Shown here in pieces: positions 6,462 to 13,230 of a stretch of DNA of 20,768 bases. Made by a program: the position numbers and the translations under genes. This stretch comes from a virus: positions 1 to 20,768 of IMG/VR virus record IMGVR_UViG_3300044695_001347. One strand, written 5' to 3'. Each line of letters starts with the position of its first letter. The stretch's first letter is position 1. The notes beneath the pieces are model-generated. The model did not search any database, was not told where the DNA came from, and was given only the letters and a program-made list of their open reading frames with translations.

Positions 6462-6862
6462 GCTTTACTGGTAATTTCACTTGCAACACTTTTAAGATTG
6501 GTTTAACTGAAGGTCAGTTTGACTTTAGCACTGACACGTTCTATATCGCGTTGTACACCAATGCGGCTACGCTTGACCAAAATACTACTGAGTACACAAC
6601 GACCGGTGAAGTTGTAGCGTCTGGGTATACAGCAGGCGGAGAAGTTTTAACCCCTCTCGTCGGAACAACAGCCGCATATGTGTCGTTTGTGAACGTCTCT
6701 TGGACTGCATCATTTACAGCAAGAGGCGCGTTGATATACAAGGCTGGTGTTAATGGCGCGGTTTGTGTGCTGGATTTTGGCGCTGATCGTACATCCACAG
6801 GGACATTTACAGTTCAGTTTCCGACTGCATCGGCTGACCAAGCGCTAATCAGACTTATTTAA
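6458..6862 (+). CDS. Virion protein, hypothetical, TTG start
   Basis: 134 residues starting MSFTGNFTCNTFKIGLTEGQ at TTG (6458), overlapping the HNH stop as TTGA. GGAG at 6445-6448 lies 9 nt upstream. The sequence is beta-rich with an FKIxL..G.FDFSTDTFYIALYTN opening that I recall in uncharacterised tail-region proteins of phages and prophages. It has a later YTAGGEVL and an RGALIY strand, and ends in QALIRLI. No TM segment or enzyme motif. Its rare TTG start, sitting inside the end of the mobile HNH gene, may reflect that insertion. A part in the tail or in fibre attachment is inferred from its position ahead of the fibre genes. Confidence 0.55.
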   Translation: MSFTGNFTCNTFKIGLTEGQFDFSTDTFYIALYTNAATLDQNTTEYTTTGEVVASGYTAGGEVLTPLVGTTAAYVSFVNVSWTASFTARGALIYKAGVNGAVCVLDFGADRTSTGTFTVQFPTASADQALIRLI

Positions 6863-6871
6863 GGAGTTTTT

Positions 6872-7447
6872 ATGTTGAACCAACATGCAACCATCAACGA
6901 CATTATCTCGTCAACTTTAGAGTCAAACAAGACTACAAAAGAGAGCATGCGGGCAGGTGGTGTATTTCACGTCCAGTGTTTTGATAAAGACGGCAACCTG
7001 AAGTGGGAAGATAAGTCCCATAATCTTGTGGTCAATCAAGGTCTTAAGGACATGAATGACAAGTATTTCTCTGGCACAACTTACACTGCAACATGGTATC
7101 TTGGTCTAATTACAGGCCCCGGTAGCGGTACTACTTTTGCTGCTGGCGACACACTTGCCTCTCATGCTGGTTGGACGGAGTTTACTGACTACTCTGGAAA
7201 CCGTGGCGCGGTTACATTTGGCGCAGCAACAACAGCCGATCCATCTGTTATTACCAACCCGTCCCCAGTTGCTTTCACTATTACAGGTGGTGGCGGCACA
7301 GTGGCAGGCGCGTTTTTAACTAACGTGGCGACTGGTACATCAGGCATTTTGTTCTCTGAGTCTGACTTTCAATCCCCCGGTGATCGAGTAACTGTTGCGG
7401 GCGATGTGTTGAACGTTACATACCAATTCTCGCTTGACGCAGCATAA
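6872..7447 (+). CDS. Tail-region structural protein, hypothetical
   Basis: 191 residues with a strong TAAGGAG site overlapping the upstream stop. After a short N-terminal helix comes GGVFHVQCFDKDGNLKWEDK, then NLVVNQGLKDMNDKYFSG and a Gly/Thr-rich beta region (WYLGLITGPGSG, AGWTEFTDYSGNRGAVTFGA, FTITGGGGTVAGAFL). The protein closes with DVLNVTYQFSLDAA. This order of motifs is familiar from uncharacterised proteins encoded near tail fibres in many proteobacterial phages and prophages. The fold is probably mostly beta. A role as a fibre-attachment or baseplate-like piece is inferred from location only. Confidence 0.58.
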   Translation: MLNQHATINDIISSTLESNKTTKESMRAGGVFHVQCFDKDGNLKWEDKSHNLVVNQGLKDMNDKYFSGTTYTATWYLGLITGPGSGTTFAAGDTLASHAGWTEFTDYSGNRGAVTFGAATTADPSVITNPSPVAFTITGGGGTVAGAFLTNVATGTSGILFSESDFQSPGDRVTVAGDVLNVTYQFSLDAA

Positions 7448-7455
7448 GGACAATC

Positions 7456-7635
7456 ATGGCTACTAAATTTGCAAAAGGTCAGAGCGTTAAGGTTGCGGTT
7501 GCTGTCCCTGAAGGCCCTGTGCAAAAACTACGCATGGATGAGGACGGTAACTTCTTTTATTTGATTCAGTGGGTTGATCTTGCAGGTCAAGCTCAAGAGC
7601 GTTGGTTCGCTGAATCTGATCTGATCGAGGCGTAG
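7456..7635 (+). CDS. 59-residue conserved-type hypothetical protein
   Basis: ATG at 7456 after AAGGA (7446-7450), which overlaps the upstream TAA; stop TAG at 7633-7635. The protein reads MATKFAKGQSVKVAVAVPEG, then PVQKLRMDEDGNFFYLIQW and ends RWFAESDLIEA. The layout (KGQ-VKV start, a DEDG turn, a LIQW strand, a WFAESDL close) resembles a small SH3-like barrel of the kind found in short proteins beside phage fibre genes. It is coherent, starts well, and its stop overlaps the GTG start of the next gene (TAGTG), so it is very likely real despite its size. Function unknown. Confidence 0.62.
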   Translation: MATKFAKGQSVKVAVAVPEGPVQKLRMDEDGNFFYLIQWVDLAGQAQERWFAESDLIEA

Positions 7636-8552
7636 TGTTTGCAGGTGCATCTTTCGCGGCTTTACCCTTCTCCGATGTAAGTGGGGGAACACAGTTTTTT
7701 GTTTCTATTAATGAGTCGGTAGTTGCGGCAGATAGCACATCAGCGCTTGCGCAATTTTTGGTTTCGGTTAATGAGTCAGTTTTAGCAGCAGACCAATCTG
7801 TTGTTGCGGGAAGCCAATTTAATGCTGTCTTGTCTGAGTTTGTTTCAGCCGCAGAGATTGTTTCTTCTAGCCCAATATTTTCTACAGCTGTAAATGAATC
7901 CGCAAGTGTAGCCGAGGTTGTATCTGCCCTCACTAATTTTGGGGTGAGCGTACAAGAAGCAACAGCAGCCCTAAGTTTGGCATCGGCTTCGGCAAGTTTT
8001 GTTGTTACTGTTCTTGAGACAAGCACAGCGACAGACGCAATCACAGCGTTTTATATATTCGCGGTCAATGTTTCAGAGAGTGCCACAGGCGCAGACTCTG
8101 TTGAATCGCAAACTATTATCAGCGGAACCGTAGCGGAATCTGTAGCTAGCACGGACATTTTGTCATCTAGCGTAGTATTTGTGACCAGAGTGTCTGAGTC
8201 AGCAGTCGCGCAAGACTTGGTTAACGCGCAAAGTATTTCTCAAGTAGTTGTACAAGAGTCCGCTACAGGTTCTGCGCAAGCCGCTGCGCAAGCTAATTTT
8301 ACTGCACTGATTACAGAACTTGGTATTGCATCTGACAGTATTTTGGCGCGGTTCTTATGGGAACTTATCAATGACAGTCAGACTGTTGCATGGCAAAATA
8401 TAGGTAGTGACAGTGCAGCGGTTTGGCAGACGATTAATGGCAGTCAGGCGGCTGTGTGGCAAAGCGTTGAAAGTAATAGCCCAACTGCTTGGCAAACAAT
8501 TAACGACTTTGAAGCTACCGACTGGACTCCAGTTGACACTTCTTTGTCGTAA
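7635..8552 (+). CDS. Repeat-built fibre/adhesin-like protein, GTG start
   Basis: 305 residues starting at GTG, overlapping the previous stop as TAGTG; GAGG at 7627-7630 is close (4 nt). After a 22-residue start the protein is eleven repeats of 20 residues (one of 21; residues 23-243) with the pattern xVxxESxxAxDxxxxxxxFx (for example VSINESVVAADSTSALAQFL). Five 11-13-residue repeats with a Trp follow (residues 244-300, for example NGSQAAVWQSV), then DTSLS. No Cys and few charged residues other than the regular Glu and Asp. Regular short beta/helical repeats ahead of two tail fibres suggest an elongated fibre or spacer. Receptor binding is possible. I know no named family. Confidence 0.6.
   Translation: MFAGASFAALPFSDVSGGTQFFVSINESVVAADSTSALAQFLVSVNESVLAADQSVVAGSQFNAVLSEFVSAAEIVSSSPIFSTAVNESASVAEVVSALTNFGVSVQEATAALSLASASASFVVTVLETSTATDAITAFYIFAVNVSESATGADSVESQTIISGTVAESVASTDILSSSVVFVTRVSESAVAQDLVNAQSISQVVVQESATGSAQAAAQANFTALITELGIASDSILARFLWELINDSQTVAWQNIGSDSAAVWQTINGSQAAVWQSVESNSPTAWQTINDFEATDWTPVDTSLS
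7701..8363 (+). repeat. Eleven coding repeats of about 60 nt (20 residues)
   Basis: Eleven consecutive units encode the xVxxESxxAxDxxxxxxxFx pattern. The Glu-Ser at positions 5-6 and the aromatic or hydrophobic residue near position 19 are the most constant. The DNA copies are strongly diverged, so this is old duplication kept at protein level. Confidence 0.8.
8364..8534 (+). repeat. Five coding Trp repeats of about 33 nt (11 residues)
   Basis: Units end in AWQNI, VWQTI, VWQSV, AWQTI and DWTPV, each preceded by a Ser/Asn/Gln-rich stretch. The Trp recurs every 11 residues (12 before the last shift to WTPV is absent), forming a regular aromatic ladder. Confidence 0.8.
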
Positions 8553-8561
8553 GGAACGAAC

Positions 8562-10226
8562 ATGGCACTAGTTGTAAAAGACAGAGTCCGAGTAAATAGC
8601 GTAACTGCCGGTACAGGCACAATTACGCTAGGCGCAGCCCTTACAGGCTATCAAGATTTTTCTGTTATTGGTGACGGGAATACTACGTACTACACAATTG
8701 CTGACCCCGCTACGGGCGACTGGGAAGTAGGTATTGGTACGTATACTGCATCAGGTACAACTCTATCCCGCGACACTATTTTAGAGTCTAGCAATGCTGG
8801 CGCTGCGGTTAACTTTGCCGCTAACCCAAAAGATGTGTTTGTTACGTACCCTGCCGAAAGATCTGTTTACGTTGACGGCTCGACAATTACTCCAGCCACT
8901 GCCGCTACGCTTCCTGTCGTTTCTGGTGGTACGGGCGCTGCCACTTTAACCGGCTACGTAAAAGGTTCTGGAACTTCTGCGCTAACAGCTTCTGCAACAA
9001 TACCAAATACAGACATCACAGGTCTGGGAACAATGTCTACGCAGGCTGCTAACAGCGTAGCAGTGACGGGCGGCTCAATTAACGGCACGACTGTTGGCGC
9101 TACTACAGCAAGTACAGGTGCGTTTACTACCCTCTCCTACACAAGCACGCTAACAGGCGGTACAGGTGTTATTGCAATTGGTACAAATCAAATTTACAAA
9201 GATGCGTCTGGATTTGTAGGTCTTGGCACGGCAACTCCTGCAACCGACTTAGATGTTGTTGGCCCAGCCGGAGTTACGTCATTTACAGGCACAACAAAAC
9301 TTGGCGTAATTGTACGTGGCTCAACGGCTGCTAACGATTACAGCGGAATAGATTTTACGGGTAACAGCCAAACAAATCCAACGGCTAGGATTGGTGTCAT
9401 CACTACGGGTAGCGGATCGTCTATGACTTTCGGCACATCCAATGCTTACGGTTCCGGCATTACTACCGCTGCAATGACCATTAACGATGATGGCATTGTT
9501 GGCGTAGGCACTACAAACCCGACAGACAACGTTGGTTATGGAGCTGCGGTTGATATTCAAGGGTCTTTGGGCGGTGCAGTTTATTTGCGAGATAGAGATA
9601 ACCCTAGTTTATATACTTACTTGTCGTTTACAGGAAGTAACAGCACTACATACATTTGGAACGTAGCAACAGGCCCGATATTGTTTGGAACTAGTGACAC
9701 TGAACGTATGCGTATTTTGTCAGGAGGTGCAGTATCAATCGGTAAAACTGTAGACACCGTTACGGGTGCTGGTCTTGTAAATGATCCATCTGGTTTAATC
9801 AGAATAACCAGAGCAGGAACAACATCCTCCACACAAATGCAGTTTGCGAACAACGGCGGGACACAAGTTGGGTCTATCACAACGTCAGGTTCGGCGACTG
9901 CCTACAATACGTCATCCGATTACCGTTTAAAAGAAAACGTAACACCAATGAAAGGCGCATTGGAAAAGATAGCGGCGTTAAAGCCCGTTACATACACATG
10001 GAAAGTTGACGGTAGTGCGGGTCAAGGCTTCATCGCTCACGAACTTCAAGCGGTAGTGCCTGCCTGCGTAACAGGGATAAAAGATGCTGTAGACGCAAAT
10101 GGAAAGCCGGAATACCAAGGTGTAGATACATCTTACTTGGTTGCAACTCTAGTATCGGCAGTTCAAGAGCAACAAGTTCTTATTGCTAAATTGCAAGCAG
10201 ACGTAGCTGCGTTACAAGGAAACTAA
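8562..10226 (+). CDS. Tail fibre A with self-cleaving Peptidase_S74 chaperone
   Basis: 554 residues; TAAGGA ribosome site. Residues 1-105 form an N-terminal attachment-type domain (VKDRVRVNSVTAGTGTITLG, then WEVGIGTYTASGTTLSRDTI). Residues 105-450 are fibre shaft with short GIVGVGTTNP-type elements. Residues 452-554 are the intramolecular chaperone: S452-D-Y-R-L-K457 is the Ser/Lys dyad spaced five apart, as in the endosialidase chaperone, followed by GALEKIAALKPVTYTW, GFIAHELQAVVP and a C-terminal coiled coil. The domain helps three chains fold together and then cuts itself off before the Ser. Residues 234-320 are closely related to part of the second fibre at 10606. Its function would be host recognition. 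Confidence 0.85.
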   Translation: MALVVKDRVRVNSVTAGTGTITLGAALTGYQDFSVIGDGNTTYYTIADPATGDWEVGIGTYTASGTTLSRDTILESSNAGAAVNFAANPKDVFVTYPAERSVYVDGSTITPATAATLPVVSGGTGAATLTGYVKGSGTSALTASATIPNTDITGLGTMSTQAANSVAVTGGSINGTTVGATTASTGAFTTLSYTSTLTGGTGVIAIGTNQIYKDASGFVGLGTATPATDLDVVGPAGVTSFTGTTKLGVIVRGSTAANDYSGIDFTGNSQTNPTARIGVITTGSGSSMTFGTSNAYGSGITTAAMTINDDGIVGVGTTNPTDNVGYGAAVDIQGSLGGAVYLRDRDNPSLYTYLSFTGSNSTTYIWNVATGPILFGTSDTERMRILSGGAVSIGKTVDTVTGAGLVNDPSGLIRITRAGTTSSTQMQFANNGGTQVGSITTSGSATAYNTSSDYRLKENVTPMKGALEKIAALKPVTYTWKVDGSAGQGFIAHELQAVVPACVTGIKDAVDANGKPEYQGVDTSYLVATLVSAVQEQQVLIAKLQADVAALQGN

Positions 10227-10227
10227 A

Positions 10228-10578
10228 ATGAGCATCATTACTTGGCAAATCGAGCAAATGTCTTGCGCCCCACAGGAAGAAGGTCAGACTGATGTTGTAA
10301 TTTCAGTTGCATGGCGTGTAAACGGCGTTGATGATACGTCTGGAACACCCCTGTATGCCACAGTATACGGTGAGCAATTTCTTAACCCCTACACACCTAG
10401 ATCCCCATTCACACCCTATGCAGACCTCACACTAGAGCAAGTGGTTGGTTGGGTGCAGGACATGATGGGCGCGGAAAAGGTTGCAGCCATTAACGCCAAC
10501 ATTGAACAGCAAATTGAAGATCAGGTAAACCCACCCGTGGTTGCTCCGCCATTGCCTTGGGCAAACCCAAGCATATAA
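10228..10578 (+). CDS. Small protein between fibres (possible DUF7936 type)
   Basis: 116 residues, one base after the fibre stop, with AAGGA at 10216-10220 inside the fibre's last codons. The protein opens SIITWQIEQMSCAPQEEG, has a beta core (TDVVISVAWRVNGVDDTSG, TPLYATVYGEQFL), then YADLTLEQVVGWVQDMMG and a Pro-rich end. Small proteins of this layout (a W-I-E opening, a short beta domain, then LT.EQV.GWV) commonly sit beside tail fibres. I believe the family is catalogued as DUF7936 but could not check this. It may be a fibre assembly helper or a small virion protein. Its final codons hold the promoter candidate and hairpin described separately. Confidence 0.55.
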   Translation: MSIITWQIEQMSCAPQEEGQTDVVISVAWRVNGVDDTSGTPLYATVYGEQFLNPYTPRSPFTPYADLTLEQVVGWVQDMMGAEKVAAINANIEQQIEDQVNPPVVAPPLPWANPSI

Positions 10579-10591
10579 TACATACACTATA
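10552..10591 (+). promoter_or_regulatory. Promoter candidate ahead of second fibre
   Basis: TTGCCT (10552-10557), a 16-nt spacer and a perfect TATAAT (10574-10579) precede the gene at 10606 by about 25-50 nt. The same stretch reads TAATACATACACTATA (10576-10591), similar to the phage T7 promoter core with one base missing between TAATAC and CACTATA. A 6-bp hairpin, CTTGGG-CAAA-CCCAAG (10556-10571), fills the spacer. All this overlaps the end of the upstream gene. It could drive the second fibre separately. Confidence 0.38.
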
Positions 10592-10605
10592 TTTAGGAGT
10601 TTCTT

Positions 10606-12459
10606 ATGCCAAGTACCTATTCACCATCCCTACGAATCGAATTAATCGGTGAGGGAGAGCAGGACGGAATCTGGGGTCAGACTACCAATAGCAACCTTGG
10701 TACGCTGATTGAGCAGGCTATTGTTGGCGTAACTACTGTTGATGTCACCGCTGGAAACGTCACCCTAACATCCTTTAACGGCACGGTTGATGAAGCGCGA
10801 AGCGCAGTGCTAGTTGTTAATGGAACAAATACTGTTGCTCGAAATGTAATTATCCCTAACCAACCGAAGACTTACATTGTTGTTAACAATACAAGCGAGA
10901 ACGTCGGGATTAAAACCAGCAGCGGCACAGCTTTTTTATGCGCGTTTGATACGCAAACGCTTGTGTATTGTGATGGAAGTAACGTTGTAAATGGCCCTGA
11001 ACGTGTTTTTGCAAAAGGCCCAGCGGGCGAAACATCGTTTACTGGTACTGATTTTTTAGGCTTGACTGTCGCAGGTTCTACGTCTGCAACGGACTATAGT
11101 GGTATTGATTTAACAGGAAATAATCAAACAGTCCCAACAGCTAGGATTGCTGTAAAAACAACAGGCACCGGATCACTGTTGCAATTTGGCACTTCAAACT
11201 CCTACGCTTCTGGCATTACAAATACGGCTATGACAATTGACGACGTGGGAAGAGTAGGGATTGGTGATACAACACCAAACTACGCACTTACTGTTGCAAG
11301 CACAGGTTTGGATCATCAGTTATGGGTTAGAAATACAGGCACAAGTGGATCTGATGACGCGATCATTTTGGTGCAGACAAGCGGAACAGGAACAACAGCC
11401 ACTATTTCAGGTTTGTTTTTTGGCGACGGTGATAGCTCATCAAGTGGTCAATTGCGTTACAACCACAACAATGACTCGATGGATTTTTACACCAACTCTA
11501 CAAAGGCTGTTGAAATTAGTAGTGCTGGGGATGTAGGAATTGGTACTTCAACAACGCCTGCCGCAAAGCTGGACATTCGTGATAACTCAAGCGGTACAGC
11601 CCTGCGCATTACACAACTAGGATCAGGCAATGCGTTTTTGGTGGATGACAGCACTAACATAGATGCTACGCCGTTTGTTATTGATGCACTTGGCGATGTA
11701 GGTATTGGCACAACTGCTCCCGCTTACAAGCTTGACCTCCGTGATACTGGCTCTGACATACTTGCACAGTTTGTAAACACCGCAACTACCGCTAGTAACG
11801 ATGCTTACTTACTTATAAAAACCAGCTCTACTGGGACAACAGCAACCACTTCTGGAATTTTATTAGGAGACGGTGCTTCTGACACAGTTGGCTCAATTGA
11901 ATATAGCCACAGTGACGATTCAATGGCTTTTTCCACAGCCGCAGCAGAGCGCGGTCGATTTACATCGACTGGAGAATTTTTAGTTGGAAAGACTGTATCT
12001 ACCGCATCCACTGCTGGAGTAGTAATCGACGATAGCGGTTTAATAAGAATTACTAGAGCGGGTACGGGATCAGAAACGCAGGTTCAATTTAACAACAACA
12101 ATGGTACAACAGTTGGATCAATTAATACATCTGGTTCCTCAACGGTTTACAACACATCTTCAGATTACCGCCTAAAAGATAATGTAGTGCCAATGGTAGG
12201 GGCGCTTGAAAAACTTGCGGCGCTTAAACCATGTACATACACATGGAAAACTGATGGTGCGGCAGGTCAAGGTTTTATTGCCCACGAACTGCAAACCGTT
12301 GTTCCTGAAGCTGTTACAGGTGTAAAAGACGGGGAAGAAATGCAAGGGGTTGATTATAGTAAGCTGACACCAGTGCTTACTGCTGCACTGCAAGAAGCCA
12401 TTGCAGAAATTAAATCCTTACGCCAACGTGTAGCCGCTTTAGAAGAAGTTAAGCCTTAA
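10606..12459 (+). CDS. Tail fibre B with self-cleaving Peptidase_S74 chaperone
   Basis: 617 residues; TTTAGGAG Shine-Dalgarno sequence. Residues 1-135 form an N-terminal domain unlike that of fibre A (YSPSLRIELIGEGEQDGIWG, then NVTLTSFNGTVDEARSAVLV, ARNVIIPNQPKTYIVVNN). Residues 138-224 match fibre A without gaps (60 of 87). Residues 247-314 and 395-463 are an internal duplication, and the shaft carries GDVGIGT elements. Residues 519-617 are the chaperone: S519-D-Y-R-L-K524, then GALEKLAALKPCTYTW, GFIAHELQTVVP and a terminal coiled coil. The different N-terminus but shared middle and end suggest two fibres that bind the tail at different sites, or that arose by shuffling. Confidence 0.85.
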   Translation: MPSTYSPSLRIELIGEGEQDGIWGQTTNSNLGTLIEQAIVGVTTVDVTAGNVTLTSFNGTVDEARSAVLVVNGTNTVARNVIIPNQPKTYIVVNNTSENVGIKTSSGTAFLCAFDTQTLVYCDGSNVVNGPERVFAKGPAGETSFTGTDFLGLTVAGSTSATDYSGIDLTGNNQTVPTARIAVKTTGTGSLLQFGTSNSYASGITNTAMTIDDVGRVGIGDTTPNYALTVASTGLDHQLWVRNTGTSGSDDAIILVQTSGTGTTATISGLFFGDGDSSSSGQLRYNHNNDSMDFYTNSTKAVEISSAGDVGIGTSTTPAAKLDIRDNSSGTALRITQLGSGNAFLVDDSTNIDATPFVIDALGDVGIGTTAPAYKLDLRDTGSDILAQFVNTATTASNDAYLLIKTSSTGTTATTSGILLGDGASDTVGSIEYSHSDDSMAFSTAAAERGRFTSTGEFLVGKTVSTASTAGVVIDDSGLIRITRAGTGSETQVQFNNNNGTTVGSINTSGSSTVYNTSSDYRLKDNVVPMVGALEKLAALKPCTYTWKTDGAAGQGFIAHELQTVVPEAVTGVKDGEEMQGVDYSKLTPVLTAALQEAIAEIKSLRQRVAALEEVKP

Positions 12460-13146
12460 ATGGTTACAGCAAAAAAACCAGTAGCTAAAACCGTTGTTAA
12501 AAAGACAGCGGTTAAACGCGCACCTGTAAAACGAGCCAAGCCCGTCCAAAAGCAGGACATGACGGACAAGATACTTGATCTAATTAAATGGGTAGATAAC
12601 CCTTTCAAACTCGTTTCCGTTATCCTGCTGTCAACCATTTTTTTCTTGGGCTACCTGACTTGGGATAGCCGACAGGTCATTCTGGCGGCGATTAGTAGCA
12701 ACAGTACTATGCCGCAACTCAAGACCCACGAAGAATTATTGCCATTGGCAAACAGGCTGGTCAAAGACATTGGTGCTGTCGGTATCGTGGTAAATAAGGT
12801 CAATTTAACCACCAACAGCCGCACAACCATCTTAGCCATTGCAAACGGTGAGCGTAACCATAAGCTAGAAGGCGTGACCGTATCGCTCTTTAATGAAAGC
12901 CCCGCACGGAATTCTGACGTTGTTTCTATGCTTAACAATGAGATAGCCTGTAAGCCGTTTGAGTCATCAAGTCCTGTTGGTGAGTGGGCAAAGTCGCAAG
13001 GGGTAACGTATATGTGCCGTGGATCAATACCCAACGAAATGGGCAAGTTTGCAGGATACATTGCAGTGGGATTTAAAGCAGAACCACCAGACCTACCTTC
13101 TATTAAAACCCGCATTATTCTAGCCGCATCGGAGATGGACAAATGA
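12460..13146 (+). CDS. Membrane-anchored protein of lysis cassette, H1-like N-tail
   Basis: 228 residues; start directly after the fibre stop (TAAATG), probably by translational coupling, as the Shine-Dalgarno sequence is weak. Residues 1-31 are a repetitive basic tail (KKTAVKRAPVKRAKP; 11 Lys/Arg) like histone H1 or bacterial H1-like tails. Residues 34-50 form an amphipathic segment (TDKILDLIKWVDNPFK), residues 51-68 are a single TM helix (LVSVILLSTIFFLGYLTW), and residues 70-228 are probably a periplasmic domain with two Cys (ACKPF, YMCRG) and an IKTRIILAASEM end. By topology and position ahead of the holin and endolysin it may be a lysis regulator, spanin-like or holin-associated protein; none is proven. 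An internal ATG at 12559 has poor ribosome-site spacing. Confidence 0.55.
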   Translation: MVTAKKPVAKTVVKKTAVKRAPVKRAKPVQKQDMTDKILDLIKWVDNPFKLVSVILLSTIFFLGYLTWDSRQVILAAISSNSTMPQLKTHEELLPLANRLVKDIGAVGIVVNKVNLTTNSRTTILAIANGERNHKLEGVTVSLFNESPARNSDVVSMLNNEIACKPFESSSPVGEWAKSQGVTYMCRGSIPNEMGKFAGYIAVGFKAEPPDLPSIKTRIILAASEMDK

Positions 13147-13229
13147 AAGCAAAATGGGAAGCACTCAAGGCTTGGTGTGATGCCAAGTGGACAGCAATTA
13201 AAATCCGGTTTTCAGGCGTGAGGTTTTAA
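13143..13229 (+). CDS. 28-residue Trp/Lys-rich micro-ORF in lysis cassette
   Basis: ATG overlaps the upstream stop as ATGA, with GGAG at 13131-13134 eight bases ahead; stop TAA at 13227-13229, one base before the holin ATG. The peptide begins MKAKWEALKAWCDAKWTAIK and ends in RFSGVRF. Trp at 5, 11 and 16 with Leu8, Ile19 and Phe23 falls largely on one helical face, with Lys/Arg elsewhere (net charge about +5), as in membrane-active peptides. Its last codons contain GAGG, the ribosome site of the holin. It may be a peptide that acts on membranes, or a leader that couples holin translation. Confidence 0.48.
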   Translation: MKAKWEALKAWCDAKWTAIKIRFSGVRF

Positions 13230-13230
13230 C

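Noticed and set aside
7701-8534. Possible CRISPR-like or microsatellite array
   Set aside because: Repeats exist at protein level only, with diverged DNA copies, no spacers and an intact reading frame.
12651-13142. 163-codon minus-strand frame opposite the gene at 12460
   Set aside because: It is the complement of a coherent + strand membrane protein and has no ribosome site or neighbours on that strand. The same holds for the other minus-strand frames of the window.
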